Source of the DNA: CAVPXC01 sp963709505
GTDB taxonomy: Bacteria > Chloroflexota > Anaerolineae > JAAEKA01
Direction: 5' to 3'
NCBI GenBank assembly: GCA_963709505.1
Contig: CAVPXC010000028.1
Location: 1 to 64,000, forward strand
Length of the DNA: 64,000 nucleotides
A program made the translations under genes and the position numbers. Positions 29,107 through 38,856 of the stretch are shown in pieces (the first letter of the stretch is position 1; every line of letters starts with the position of its first letter). A model generated the notes under the pieces. It was not told the origin of the DNA. It was given only the letters and a program-made list of their open reading frames with translations, and did not search any database.

Positions 29107-29150
29107 GACAACGAAGGGCGTCCGGCACTCGCCGCACACCCTTCGTTGTC
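29107..29150 (-). terminator. Terminator-like hairpin after the slipin gene
   Basis: GACAACGAAGGGCGTCCGGC (29107-29126) and GCCGCACACCCTTCGTTGTC (29131-29150) pair with two mismatches around a 4-base loop. It starts 19 bases after the slipin stop; the minus strand continues GCTTGTGTTTTGG. Confidence 0.6.
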
Positions 29151-29168
29151 TATCAGACTGGTCCCGGT

Positions 29169-29945
29169 CTACTTTCCGCTTTCCAAGTATTCGGTTATGC
29201 CGGAGAAAGCCTTCAGGATCTCCATCGGGATGGGGAACAGGATCGTCGAGTTCTTCTCGGCGGCGATCTCCACCAGGGTCGAAAGGTAGCGTAGCTGGAG
29301 CGCCACCGGCTCCTCGGCGATGGTGTGGGCCGCCTCGCGCAACTGCTGCGCCGACTCGAACTCGCCCGAAGCGCTGATGATCTTGGCGCGCTTCTCGCGC
29401 TCGGCCTCGGCCTGCTTAGCCATCGAGCGCTTCATCGTCTCGGGCAGCTCCACGTCCTTGACCTCGACCATGCCGACCTTGATGCCCCACGGCTCGGTGG
29501 CCTCGTCGATCATCATCTGCAGCTTCTGGTTGATGCGCTCGCGGTGCGCCAGCAGCTCGTCCAGTTCGCTTTGGCCCAGAACATTGCGCAACGTCGTCTG
29601 TGCGATGTTCCAGGTGGCGCGCCGATAGTCCTCGATGTTGACAATCGCACTAATGGGCTCGACTACCCTGAAGTAAACGACGGCGTTGACCTTCAGGGTC
29701 ACGTTGTCGCGGGTGATACCCTCTTGCGAGGGCACATCCAGCGTCACCGTGCGCAGATCGACCTTTATCGGGCGGTCGACGAAAGGAATAATGAAGACCA
29801 AGCCAGGTCCCTTGGGCTTCGCTCGCACCTTGCCCAGTCGAAAGACCACCAGCCGTTCGTACTCCTTGACGATCTTGATCGCCGTTGAGAGCACTAACAG
29901 GATCAACACGATTACAATCACGAAGCTAATCAATGAGTTGAGCAT
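29169..29945 (-). CDS. Slipin / stomatin-like SPFH (band 7) membrane protein
   Basis: ATG 29945 with AAGGAGCGACGT upstream; 258 residues. One N-terminal membrane helix (ISFVIVIVLILLVLSTAI) is followed by the SPFH domain (EYERLVVFRLGKVRAKPKGP, GLVFIIPFVDRPIKVDLRTV, ITRDNVTLKVNAVVYFRV), LRNVLGQSELDELLAHRERI, and the helical AKQAEAEREKRAKIISASGE. Slipins form ring-shaped membrane scaffolds. They often pair with an NfeD protease, but none is adjacent here. Confidence 0.93.
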   Translation of the reverse strand: MLNSLISFVIVIVLILLVLSTAIKIVKEYERLVVFRLGKVRAKPKGPGLVFIIPFVDRPIKVDLRTVTLDVPSQEGITRDNVTLKVNAVVYFRVVEPISAIVNIEDYRRATWNIAQTTLRNVLGQSELDELLAHRERINQKLQMMIDEATEPWGIKVGMVEVKDVELPETMKRSMAKQAEAEREKRAKIISASGEFESAQQLREAAHTIAEEPVALQLRYLSTLVEIAAEKNSTILFPIPMEILKAFSGITEYLESGK

Positions 29946-30143
29946 ACGTCGCTCCTTTCGTCAAGCACTACGAGATATACCCAGCGGACTTTGCAGACCG
30001 CCGGATTTCGGCTACACTTCGTTGCAGCTATGTTCAGCCAGCGGATCGGCAATCGCCTGGAAGAAACCCAAAGCATTGTTGACTCGATTATAGCGCATTG
30101 TGATCGCTATAACAAGAGCCGCACTTCCAATCATACCGAACCT

Positions 30144-30318
30144 GTAAATGCTCACCCGTCATTCCTGCTTTCGCAGGAATCCATGATACTGTTGGTCTAT
30201 TTATCGTCAAGTAGAGAAGCTCACCGTCATTCCTGCGAAAGCAGGATCATCTGGTAAGCTGCATTAGCCGCCAACCGGATGGATCCTGCTTTCGCAGGAA
30301 TGACGCGTGAACAGTTAC
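30144..30318. repeat. MITE-like element, family B, copy 1 (composite)
   Basis: The unit CGTCATTCCTGCTTTCGCAG appears at the left end (30155-30176), again inverted in the middle (30223-30250), and inverted at the right end (30288-30306). The outermost ends GTAAATGCTCACCCGTCATT and the complement of AATGACGCGTGAACAGTTAC match. The middle part CATCTGGTAAGCTGCATTAG is shared with the copy at 49703-49828. It looks like one element with a partial second copy inserted. It occupies the space upstream of the penicillin-binding protein gene; 29946-30143 holds no gene I can support. Confidence 0.7.
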
Positions 30319-30357
30319 CCGAACCTTCCCATGCAAGTCTGCGTCTAATACCCTGCC

Positions 30358-33300
30358 ATGAACTTAAACATCTATCCGTCTACCCAACAACCCCAAAACC
30401 AGCCGAGCCAGCAAGGCGTTCCACCGCCTCGGCAGCGGAGCCTGCCGCCGCCCCCGCCGGGCCGGCGGCCTCCGGCAGCATATCAACCGCCGGGCCAGGC
30501 ACCCAAGCAAACGCGCAAACAGCCTGGCCGACGGCGGCGCGCTCAATGGCGTCCTCGCCGGCGTGCTAATGTTTCTGGTGGTGCTGCTGGTCGGCCTGGC
30601 CGTGGCCACCACCGGCTATGTGGCCATCGCGCGCAGCCTGCCGCCGGCCAGCGAGCTGGCTCAGCGCGTCAACCTGGCCGGGACCACGCGCATCTATGAT
30701 CGCAATGGCGTCCTGCTGAACGCACCGCTGGCGCCAGACGATCCAACGGCGGGACTGCGCCGCCACGTCGCGCTGAGCGAAATCTCGCCTTACCTGCTCC
30801 AGGCGACTGTGGCGACCGAAGATGCCAACTTCTACAAGCATCGCGGCGTTGATCCCATCGCCCTCTCGCGCGCGATCTTCCGGGCGGTACAAACGCGCGG
30901 GCCCGTGGTGGGCACCAGCACCATCAGCCAGCAGCTGGCCAAGCTGGTCTTCCTCTCGCCCGAACGAAGCCTGAGCCGCAAAGTCAAGGAAGCTATCCTG
31001 GCGGCCGAGATCACCCGTCGATACGACAAGGGCACCATCCTCGAGCTGTATGTCAACGAGATCTACTACGGCAACCTGGCCTACGGCATCGAGGCGGCCT
31101 CCCGTCTGTACTTCAACAAACCGGCCAAGGACCTGACCCTGGCCGAGGCATCACTGCTGGCTGGCTTGCCGCAGGCGCCCGCCACCTACGATCCACTGCA
31201 GAACCCAGAGGGCGCCAAGGCACGCCAGGCTGATGTGCTGCGCCTGATGGTAGAGCATGGCGCAGTGACGCCTGAGGAGGCCGACGCCGCCTGGCGCGAG
31301 GAGCTGACTTACTATGGGCAGGGTCTCGAAAGCACCCGCCTGCTCAACGCGCCGCATTTTGTAATGGCCGTGCGCAGCCAGATCGAGCAATTGTACGGCC
31401 CGGAGCTGCTCTATCGCGGCGGTTTGCAGATCTACACGTCGCTGGACGAGCAACTGCAGAAGGAAGCCGAGAAACAGGTGACGGCAGGCATCGGCGACCT
31501 ACTGGGCCAGAACGTCAGCAATGGCTCGCTGGTGGCGCTGGACCCGCGCACCGGCGAGATCAAGGCGATGGTGGGCTCGGCCGACTTCAACAACGCCGAG
31601 ATCAGCGGCCAGGTCAACGTCGCCCTCTCGCCTCGCCAACCGGGCTCGACCATCAAGCCATTCACCTATCTATCGACGTTTGAACGCTCGAACGACTGGT
31701 GGACGCCGGCGACGATGATCGAGGACGTCCGCACCGAGTTTGATGACGGCCCTGGCCGGCCGCCGTACGTGCCCAAGAACTACGACGGCAGGGAGCACGG
31801 GTGGGTCAGCATGCGTTCGGCCCTGGCGAACTCCTACAACATTCCAGCTGTCAAGGCGCTGCAGCACGTGGGCGTAGATGCGCTGTTGCAGGTAGCCGAC
31901 CGCTTCGGAATGAAGACGCTGACGCAGCCCGATCATCCTCCCTATGGGCTGGCGCTGACCCTGGGCGGCGGCGAGGTCACCTTGCTGGAGATAACCAGCG
32001 CTTACGGCACCCTGGCCAACGGCGGCCTACGCGTACCACCTTCGTCCATCCTGTGTGTCCTCAACGCAGCCGGCGAGGCGATCGAGCTCGTGGACGTGCC
32101 CGATCTGCCTGAGGCCTGTCGCAACGCGCCGCTGGCGCCGCAGGCAGTGGTGCAAAAGCCGGACGAGCAGCGCGCGGCATCAGCTCAACACGCCTATCTG
32201 CTGACTGACATCCTCAAGGACAACGAGGCGCGCACGCCGGCCTTTGGCCCGAACTCCTGGCTCAACCTGGGCCGGCCGGCAGCGGTCAAGACAGGAACGA
32301 CCAACGACGTACGTGACATCTGGACGATCGGCTATACGCCGCAGTTGGTCACCGGTGTTTGGGTCGGAAATGCAGACGGAACACCCATGAACTCCAACCT
32401 GTCCGGTATCGCCGGCGCCGGACCGATCTGGAATCGCTTTATGCGCGCGGCGCTGGCCAACGAGCCGGCGCAGAACTTCACCGAGCCTGATGGAATCCAG
32501 CGCATCGAGATCTGCACGCTGACCGGCGAAACGGCGAATGAGAGCTGTCCGCCCGACAGCAGACGCATTGAACTGTTCGCAGCTGGCCAGGGGCCGCAAG
32601 GCGGCCAGCCGCTCCCCAGCCCCACACCCGGCCAGGCTACTGTCTTGATCTTCGACCCGATCGACGGACAGACCGTTCAGGGGGTAGTGCGCATCGCCGG
32701 CAGCGCCGCGGCCTCCGACTTCAGCTATTATCTGGTGGAGTACGGCGAGTCGTGGGAGCCTGGGGCATGGGGCGTGGTCGCTGGACCGATCTATCAGTCC
32801 ATCGAAAACGGCGACCTGGCGCTATGGGACGTGCAGGGGTTGCCCAACGAGGGCCCGTACGCGCTGCGGGTGGTGGCAGTCGATACGCAGGGGATTCGCT
32901 ACGAATCGGCGCCGGTACGGGTGATCGTCGTGAACGCGACGCCTACGCCCATCGTCGTCGATACGCCGACGCCAACGGAGACCCCCTTCTTCGTGCCGAC
33001 TGAGACCAGCACACCGGTGCCAACGCCACTCCCGGTGAATACGCCAACCCCTGAGCCGCCCACGCCAACGCCAACGCCGGTTCCTGGGACTCTGATCGCG
33101 TCGATCGATGCTCCAACACCTGGCGCCACGGTCAGCGGCTTCGTGTCTATCCAGGGCAGCGCTGGCGGTGACGCCTTCAGCAGCTATTCCGTGGAATATC
33201 TGCTGGATGGCGTGTGGCGGCCGATCGCAACCCTGGTTCCCGTGCCGGTCTTGGGTGAATTGGCGTCGTGGGACACAACCGGCATCCCCAACACTGTCAC

Positions 33301-33379
33301 CGTTCTGCGACTAACCGTGTTCGGAATTGGTGGCGAGCAAGTGGAGGCTAGCGTTACCGTCGACGTTGTAAATAACTGA
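30358..33379 (+). CDS. Class A penicillin-binding protein (glycosyltransferase/transpeptidase), frame break near the N-terminus
   Basis: ATG 30358 opens a proline/glutamine-rich cytoplasmic tail; near 30520 the reading must move to the frame of GTG 30563 to reach the membrane helix (LMFLVVLLVGLAVATTGYVA). If 30563 is the true start the tail is lost. Downstream is complete. The GT51 domain shows VATEDANFYKHRGVDPIAL (catalytic Glu), GTSTISQQLAKLVFL and ELYVNEIYYGNLAYGIEAAS. The transpeptidase has SxxK in GSTIKPFTY, SYN in NSYNIPAVK and KTGT in AVKTGTTNDVRD. The last ~250 residues are two related beta domains (VLIFDPIDGQTVQGVVRIAG and IASIDAPTPGATVSGFVSIQ) joined by a Thr/Pro linker of TPTPTP type. 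It polymerises and cross-links peptidoglycan outside the membrane. Confidence 0.92.
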
Positions 33380-33469
33380 AATCTGGGTTGATGTCTCCTG
33401 CAGATGAGGAGGTTGGCGTATAACATTCGCCTTCGCAAGGGAGTGATGCTGACAACGAGTCATCTGGCG

Positions 33470-33491
33470 CCGGCAAGGTCGGCTTTGCCGG
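33470..33491. terminator. Short hairpin between convergent genes
   Basis: CCGGCAA (33470-33476) pairs with TTGCCGG (33485-33491). It lies between the convergent penicillin-binding protein and M23 peptidase genes. No T-run, so its terminator role is a guess. Confidence 0.3.
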
Positions 33492-33514
33492 GCTGTTCGA
33501 GCCAGAAGTACAGC

Positions 33515-34744
33515 CTACTGCAGGTAGACCAATGGATTGTAAGCGCGGCCGCCCAAGGAGACCTCGAAGTGCAGGTGGGGGCCGGTCGAACGGCCGGTGG
33601 AGCCCACCGCGCCGATCTGCTGGCCGCGCGCCACATAGTCACCCGTCGACACGTCGATTCGGCTCAGGTGGGCATAGAGCGTGACGAAGCCATCGGGGTG
33701 GCGGATGTACACGTGCCTTCCGTAGCCAACCGAGCTCCATCCAGCTTCGATCACGGATCCTTCATCGGCGGCATAGGCCGGGCTTCCCATGTGGGCGCCG
33801 ATGTCGATGGCGGGATGAACGCCGCGGTAGAAGCGCTGGGTGATCGGTCCGTAGGCCGGCCAAATGAAGCCGTTCGCGCGCCAGGGCGCGGCCGGCCCCG
33901 AGCTGGTGCTGCCGCCGCGCGGGCCTGGCGCGGGCACCCCCACCACTTCCTCTGGGGGAGTCTTGTCGCCGTCAGGCACGATAATGACCTGGCCTGCAGA
34001 CAATGGCGCGTCGGCGTTTGCCAGTTGGTTAGGCTCATACGCGACGATCTGGTCGGCCGTGACCTTGTAGAGCTTAGCGATTTTCTCAATCGTATCGCCA
34101 TCTTTGACCGTGTGCAACACGCCGTCGATTGGCAGGATGGCCATCACCTGGCCCACCTCCATCCAGAATGGCTGCTTGGGATCTTCTTGGTTTGCCCACA
34201 AGATGGTGGTGGGGTTCAGATTGAACTTCTCGGCAATACCAAGGATCGTATCGTCGGCCTGTACGGTGTAGGTGATGACTCCAGTTCGCGGGCGATCTGG
34301 GATCTCGGTGAAAGGCACCGGCGCACGCAGGAGCACGCCCCCTTCCTGCAACGGGCTGCCGCCGACTGGCTGCGGATCAAAGGCAGGCTCGGGCAGGATT
34401 CCGAGGTCCTCCGCCTGAAGCGATGCCACGCGTACGATATCCCAGTGCGGCAGATCGACACGGCTCAGAACAATCACCGCCACAGCCATGAGCAGCAGTG
34501 CGATATGCGAAGCAAGTCGCACAGGCGTCACCTGGTCTCGCAAGAACCAGCGCCATGCTCGAATTGACTTGACCCAAACTAAGCGCACAGAACGAAGCAA
34601 TCGCTCCCCCAGGAAAGACTGATTTTGACTTTCCCGCATCGTGCTATCAATGGGGGTTGAAGAAGCCGTAGGCACGGCTTCTTCAACATCAGTGGGATCT
34701 ACCGGCACCGGCAGATCGCCCAAAGGACTATCGGTTTCCAACAT
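33515..34744 (-). CDS. LysM / M23-family peptidoglycan peptidase, membrane anchored
   Basis: ATG 34744 lies 3 bases after the rho stop; 409 residues. A cytoplasmic N-terminus of ~75 residues is followed by one membrane helix (SHIALLLMAVAVIVLSRV). Two LysM repeats follow (YTVQADDTILGIAEKFNLNP and HTVKDGDTIEKIAKLYKVTA). The C-terminal M23 domain has the zinc ligands in VHPAIDIGAHMGSPAYA and PHLHFEVSLGG, plus YGRHVYIRHPDGFVTLYAHL. It should cleave or bind peptidoglycan peptides on the outer face and may help daughter-cell separation. Tight spacing makes it the second gene of the rho operon. Confidence 0.93.
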   Translation of the reverse strand: MLETDSPLGDLPVPVDPTDVEEAVPTASSTPIDSTMRESQNQSFLGERLLRSVRLVWVKSIRAWRWFLRDQVTPVRLASHIALLLMAVAVIVLSRVDLPHWDIVRVASLQAEDLGILPEPAFDPQPVGGSPLQEGGVLLRAPVPFTEIPDRPRTGVITYTVQADDTILGIAEKFNLNPTTILWANQEDPKQPFWMEVGQVMAILPIDGVLHTVKDGDTIEKIAKLYKVTADQIVAYEPNQLANADAPLSAGQVIIVPDGDKTPPEEVVGVPAPGPRGGSTSSGPAAPWRANGFIWPAYGPITQRFYRGVHPAIDIGAHMGSPAYAADEGSVIEAGWSSVGYGRHVYIRHPDGFVTLYAHLSRIDVSTGDYVARGQQIGAVGSTGRSTGPHLHFEVSLGGRAYNPLVYLQ

Positions 34745-34747
34745 AGG

Positions 34748-35998
34748 CTACATCGACAAGTGAAGGGTTGACAAGAATTCGTCGTTGTCGCGGGTACGAC
34801 TCAGACGTTCCAGGAGCGGCTGGAGGGCGTCCATGCCGCCGCCCATGGCATCGATCATACGGCGCATGGTCCAGACGCGCTGCAGGGTGACCTCGTCCAA
34901 CAGCAATTCCTCGCGACGGGTGCTCGATCGCTCGATATCAAAGGCCGGGAAGATGCGCCGCTCAGACAGCCGGCGGTTCAAGAGAATCTCCGAGTTGCCG
35001 GTGCCTTTGAACTCCTCGTAGATGACATCGTCCATGCGGCTTCCGGTATCCACCAAGCAGGTCGCGATAATGGTCAGGCTGCCACCTTCTTCGATGTTGC
35101 GCGCGGCGCCGAAGAAGTGCTTGGGAGGATAGAGTGCAGCCGGATCGAGACCGCCGGACAGCGTGCGACCGCTGGGTGGCACCACCAGGTTATAGGCTCG
35201 GGAGAGACGGGTAATGGAATCGAGCAAGATCACCACATCGCGACCGCCTTCCACCAGTCGCTTGGCGCGTGCGAGGGCCATCTCGGCGACCCGCACGTGG
35301 CTCTGTACCGGGTCATCGAAGGTCGAGCTAATCACCTCAGCCTCTACCGAGCGATCCATATCAGTCACTTCCTCAGGACGCTCGCCGATCAGCACGACCA
35401 TCAGATGGACGTCGCTGTAGTTGCCCGAAATGCCGTTGGCGATCTGTTTGAGGATGGTCGTCTTGCCGGCCTTAGGCGGTGAGACGATCATACCGCGCTG
35501 GCCGCGACCGATGGGCGCGATCAGGTCGAGCATTCGTGTGGCAAGGATATTGGGAGCGGTCGCAAGAGTAAACTGTTCGTTGGGAAAGATCGGCGTCAAC
35601 CGCTCGAAGGTCGGACGCAGCTTGGCCTCCTCTGGGTCGAGGCCGTTGACCGTCTCAACCTTGAGCAAGCCGTAGTATTTTTCTGTTTCTTTTGGTGGCC
35701 GTACCTGACCGATGACCAGGTCGCCTGTGCGCAGGCCGAAACGTCGGATCTGGCTTTGCGAGACATAGACATCCTCGCGACCGGGCAAGAGGTGATCGGA
35801 TCGTAAGAAACCGATCCCTTCTTGCACGATTTCCAGCACACCGCCGCCAAAAATATAGCCTTGCGCCTCGGCATCGGCTCTTAGCAAGCGCATGATGAGA
35901 TCACCCTTTTTCATGCGGGTGTAGCCGGTGATCCCCATGTCTCTGGCGAGGGCTTGCAACTCGTCCAGATTTCTTATCTCAAGTTCAGAGATATTCAC
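34748..35998 (-). CDS. rho: Transcription termination factor Rho
   Basis: GTG 35998 is chosen because AGGAGC stands nine bases upstream and homology begins at NISELEIRNLDELQALARDM; 416 residues. Domains: N-terminal Rho_N helix bundle, cold-shock-type RNA-binding domain (GFLRSDHLLPGREDVYVSQS), then the RecA-like ATPase with Walker A SPPKAGKTTILK at 173-184, Walker B region DVVILLDSITRLSRAYN, Q-loop and R-loop regions (GALDP-type GGLDPAALYPPKHFFGAARN, LVDTGSRMDDVIYEEFKGTG). The hexamer terminates transcripts at C-rich sites. The promoter at 36468-36496 gives a ~460-base leader, as expected if Rho controls its own level. Confidence 0.97.
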   Translation of the reverse strand: MNISELEIRNLDELQALARDMGITGYTRMKKGDLIMRLLRADAEAQGYIFGGGVLEIVQEGIGFLRSDHLLPGREDVYVSQSQIRRFGLRTGDLVIGQVRPPKETEKYYGLLKVETVNGLDPEEAKLRPTFERLTPIFPNEQFTLATAPNILATRMLDLIAPIGRGQRGMIVSPPKAGKTTILKQIANGISGNYSDVHLMVVLIGERPEEVTDMDRSVEAEVISSTFDDPVQSHVRVAEMALARAKRLVEGGRDVVILLDSITRLSRAYNLVVPPSGRTLSGGLDPAALYPPKHFFGAARNIEEGGSLTIIATCLVDTGSRMDDVIYEEFKGTGNSEILLNRRLSERRIFPAFDIERSSTRREELLLDEVTLQRVWTMRRMIDAMGGGMDALQPLLERLSRTRDNDEFLSTLHLSM

Positions 35999-36460
35999 GT
36001 TTGTTGCTCCTACACAACTGAAGCATAGTTTTATGGTGGTCGAGGCGCGCTGCAACTCAAGGCAGGCGCGAGAGGAGTCAATCAGCTCTGACGGCGCCGG
36101 CAAGCGCGCTCGACAGGTAGCTCATCGCTGCGAGGGCAAGACATTGGAATGGGACAGAGTCACACGCCGTCAAGACGCTCTGACCAGCAAACGAGGAAAC
36201 TGAAACTCAGTGCCGGACCGGATCACTCCGGGTTATTCAACCGAAGCCGTGTTTGGCTTGTGCGGATAGGCAAAATGGTTGATAACCTAAGGATAAGTCA
36301 ACAGACGGTGGCTCGGTCGGTGAAGGCTGCTGAGGAAGGTTTCAGAGGGATTGCAACTCAGCGCGTGGCTGATGCTGTCGCCATGTCACCCCGACATATG
36401 CGCTGAGATCGGAATGCACACCCACTTGGTGGATGCACGCGCCTCTTTCTCGGAAGTCGA
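35999..36460 (-). promoter_or_regulatory. Long 5' leader of rho, no gene
   Basis: Between the minus-strand promoter and the rho GTG lie about 460 bases with no supported reading frame. The leader includes short self-complementary stretches (CCGGACCGGATCACTCCGG at 36213-36231; GGTTGATAACC at 36279-36289). Autogenous attenuation through long leaders is known for rho in other bacteria; whether it applies here is inference. Confidence 0.4.
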
Positions 36461-36467
36461 CGTTTGG

Positions 36468-36496
36468 ATTATAGCACCTCTCAGCAGGTACGTCAA
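36468..36496 (-). promoter_or_regulatory. rho promoter
   Basis: On the minus strand TTGACG (36496-36491) and TATAAT (36473-36468) are 17 bases apart, close to consensus. The divergent NUDIX promoter begins 41 bases away. Confidence 0.75.
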
Positions 36497-36536
36497 ATCA
36501 GTTGGCTTCGCACTCCCTACCAGGGGAAGCCGCACT

Positions 36537-36565
36537 TTGATCGCCCGGCGGCTCCGTGCTAGAAT
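36537..36565 (+). promoter_or_regulatory. Promoter of the NUDIX gene at 36642
   Basis: TTGATC (36537-36542) and TAGAAT (36560-36565), spacer 17 bases. Confidence 0.65.
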
Positions 36566-36641
36566 GATCCAATGGCTGTCTTGCCAAACGAAACGGCTGA
36601 CCCTGACCGAACCAAGTCCCCGCGCAAGAAACGGAGATACC

Positions 36642-37124
36642 ATGCGTAACCAAATGTTGGGCACTCTCTTTCGACTCGCCTATCCCTTGGCTCGTCTGTG
36701 GTGGCGGCTGTGGGCGCCGGTGCGAATCGGTGTTCGGGCCATCGTCTTGGATTCCCAAAACAGTGTCCTGCTCGTGCGCCACGCCTATGGCCACGAAGGT
36801 TGGGGCTTCCCTGGTGGGGCTCCAAAGCGTCTCGAGGCTCTGGACGAGACCGCCCGACGGGAGGTGTGGGAAGAGACCGGCCTGCGTGTCCAGGTCGAGT
36901 GGCTGCATGGCATCTTTGACACCTTCGCCGAAGGCAAGAGCGATCACGTCGCCCTGTTTGTTTGCCGCGCCGCCGCCGGATCACAGCCGGCGCCCACCAG
37001 TCCGGAAATCGTAGCAACCGGGTTTTTTAGCCTAACCGCCTTGCCCGAAGGGACGTCCAACGGCACTCGGCATCGCCTGGCGGAGTTCTCGGCGCAGGAG
37101 CAGGCTTGCTGGGGAATGTGGTAA
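36642..37124 (+). CDS. NUDIX hydrolase, 160 aa
   Basis: ATG 36642 with GGAG eight bases before. The NUDIX box is GGAPKRLEALDETARREVWE followed by ETGL, i.e. Gx5Ex7REUxEExGU with a slightly altered first part. A short hydrophobic N-terminus (MLGTLFRLAYPLARLWWRLW) could be an amphipathic membrane-associated helix. Substrate is unknown; family members hydrolyse nucleoside diphosphates linked to another moiety. Convergent with dodecin, 8 bases apart. Confidence 0.88.
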   Translation: MRNQMLGTLFRLAYPLARLWWRLWAPVRIGVRAIVLDSQNSVLLVRHAYGHEGWGFPGGAPKRLEALDETARREVWEETGLRVQVEWLHGIFDTFAEGKSDHVALFVCRAAAGSQPAPTSPEIVATGFFSLTALPEGTSNGTRHRLAEFSAQEQACWGMW

Positions 37125-37132
37125 GTACTGAG

Positions 37133-37333
37133 TCAATCGACCACAAAGGCGATTCTGACCATCGCTGAGTACTCTACGATCTCGCCTTCGGCGACCTTAG
37201 CGGTCCAGCTGACGACCTCCACGCTGGAGATGCCATGCAGACTTTTGGCCGCGCTGGTCAGTGCGTGGCGTGCCGCATCTTCCCAGCCGACGGTAGAGTT
37301 GCCGATGAGATCGATCAATTTACTGACTGCCAT
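37133..37333 (-). CDS. Dodecin-family flavin-binding protein
   Basis: ATG 37333 with a strong AGGAGGATG; 66 residues, the normal length. Pattern LIDLIGNSTVGWEDAARHAL, SAAKSLHGISSVEVVSWTAK, VEYSAMVRIAFVVD matches dodecins, including the Trp that stacks on bound flavin (GWEDA) and the VEYxxxxxxAF strand. Twelve copies form a hollow sphere that stores riboflavin or FMN. It has its own promoter (37387-37416). Confidence 0.95.
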   Translation of the reverse strand: MAVSKLIDLIGNSTVGWEDAARHALTSAAKSLHGISSVEVVSWTAKVAEGEIVEYSAMVRIAFVVD

Positions 37334-37386
37334 GCTTCATCCTCCTGGCTTGAACTACTGCCGCACCACTGCGGACGTGTCGCGGC

Positions 37387-37416
37387 ACTATACCACAGGT
37401 CCGGTGCACTCACCAA
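37387..37416 (-). promoter_or_regulatory. Dodecin promoter
   Basis: On the minus strand TTGGTG (37416-37411) and TATAGT (37392-37387) with an 18-base spacer. Confidence 0.5.
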
Positions 37417-37513
37417 TTCGCCCTTCCCAATCCGCTCAACGCTGCTGCCGGTTCCTCGACTTACGCCGATCAGGCGTATAATGCAACCCAACTTCCCCAA
37501 TGGAGAGCGGTTG

Positions 37514-38653
37514 ATGCGCGTCGTAATGGTTTCGAAAGCCGTGATCGTAGGCGCCTACCAGCGCAAGCTGGAGGAACTGGCGCGCCTGCCGGGCATGGAA
37601 CTGATAGCCCTGGCCCCGCCGGTATGGCGCGACAGCCGGGGAGAAACACAGTTGGAACGGGTCTTTGTGGAGGGCTACCGACTTCTGGAAACGCCCATTG
37701 CCCTGAACGGCCACTTCCACGCCCACTTCTATCCCCAGCTGAACAGGGAACTCACGCAACTGCAGCCCGATCTCGTGCATATCGACGAAGAACCCTACAA
37801 TCTCGCCGCCTGGCAGGCCATGCGCTGGGCAGTGCAACACCGGCGACCCGCCCTTTTCTTCACCTGGCAGAACATCGATCGCCCCTATCCGCCGCCCTTC
37901 AACTGGATGGAGCGATACAACTATCGACATGCGGCCTACGCGATCGCTGGCAACCACGAGGCCACCCAGGTGCTCCAGGGCAAAGGCTATCGCGGACCGG
38001 CTACCGTCATCCCTCAGTTCGGCATCGACCCCGAGCTCTTTTGCCCCTCCTCAATACCGGATGGGCTCGACCGCCGCGCCGGCGCGCGGCTGACAGTCGG
38101 GTATGCCGGCGGCCTGGTGCCGGAAAAGGGAGTTGATCTTCTGCTGCAGGCTGTTGCAGCATGTAACCGGATTTGGAGCGACTCCCAAGACCCGGCCTGT
38201 AGCCTGGCACTGGTCGGCGCCGGCCAGGAGCGCCCCGCGCTGGAAGCGCTAGCCAAGCAACTCGGGATCGAACAACAGATACGGTTCCTGGGCCGAATCC
38301 CGTCCACGGACATGCCAGCCTTCTATCGCAGCATCGACGTGCTTGCTGTACCCAGCCGGACTATGCCGAACTGGAAGGAGCAGTTCGGTCGGGTGCTCAT
38401 CGAGGCGATGGCCTGCGGAGTGCCCGTTGTCGGCTCCGACAGCGGTGAGATCCCCAACGTCGTCGGCGATGGCGGACTGATTTTCCCGGAAGGGGATGCG
38501 ACCGCTCTCGCCCGATGCCTGGACTCTTTGGCGCAGGACGGGGATCTGCGGTCGGCCATGGGAGAACGAGGGCGAAAACGCGTGCTGGCGCAGTTCACCC
38601 ATCAATGCGTGGCCCTGGCCACTTACGAGGTCTATCGTCGCGTTGTGGGGTGA
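37514..38653 (+). CDS. GT4-type glycosyltransferase, 379 aa
   Basis: ATG 37514 is preferred: TATAAT at 37477-37482 overlaps the earlier ATG 37481, and GGAG (37502-37505) stands at the right distance. The GT-B fold shows VSKAVIVGAYQRKLEELARL at the acceptor side and, in the C-terminal donor domain, TVGYAGGLVPEKGVDLLLQA, LVGAGQERPALEALAKQLGI, the EQFGRVLIEAMACGVPVVGS (E-x7-E signature of retaining GT4 enzymes) and EIPNVVGDGG. It transfers a sugar from a nucleotide donor, probably to a glycolipid or surface polymer. It stands alone, about 5 kb before the main polysaccharide block. Confidence 0.92.
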   Translation: MRVVMVSKAVIVGAYQRKLEELARLPGMELIALAPPVWRDSRGETQLERVFVEGYRLLETPIALNGHFHAHFYPQLNRELTQLQPDLVHIDEEPYNLAAWQAMRWAVQHRRPALFFTWQNIDRPYPPPFNWMERYNYRHAAYAIAGNHEATQVLQGKGYRGPATVIPQFGIDPELFCPSSIPDGLDRRAGARLTVGYAGGLVPEKGVDLLLQAVAACNRIWSDSQDPACSLALVGAGQERPALEALAKQLGIEQQIRFLGRIPSTDMPAFYRSIDVLAVPSRTMPNWKEQFGRVLIEAMACGVPVVGSDSGEIPNVVGDGGLIFPEGDATALARCLDSLAQDGDLRSAMGERGRKRVLAQFTHQCVALATYEVYRRVVG

Positions 38654-38675
38654 GAAACGCCAGGGGGTAGAATCT

Positions 38676-38711
38676 GAGAGCGCTCTGGGTTGCCCGGCCC
38701 AGAGCGCTCTC
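38676..38711 (+). terminator. Strong hairpin after the glycosyltransferase gene
   Basis: GAGAGCGCTCTGGG (38676-38689) and CCCAGAGCGCTCTC (38698-38711) form a perfect 14-bp stem with an 8-base loop, 22 bases after the stop. The tail TATCGGAAAA has no T-run, so efficiency is uncertain. The interval to 38856 holds nothing else I can support. Confidence 0.6.
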
Positions 38712-38856
38712 TATCGGAAAAGGAGGAGAAGAAGAGACTGATCATCTCTACATCTATCAGTTTAACATGCAAGTGTTTTCCATGCTGGACGTGAAACCTA
38801 CGATTCCCCTACGCTCACGCGTTGCCACGCAGTCCGATGCAGGCTCTTCCCGGCGA

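Noticed and set aside
33404..34567. A 387-residue open frame antisense to the LysM/M23 peptidase
   Set aside because: Same cause as above; no start signal and no domain, while the peptidase has all its motifs.
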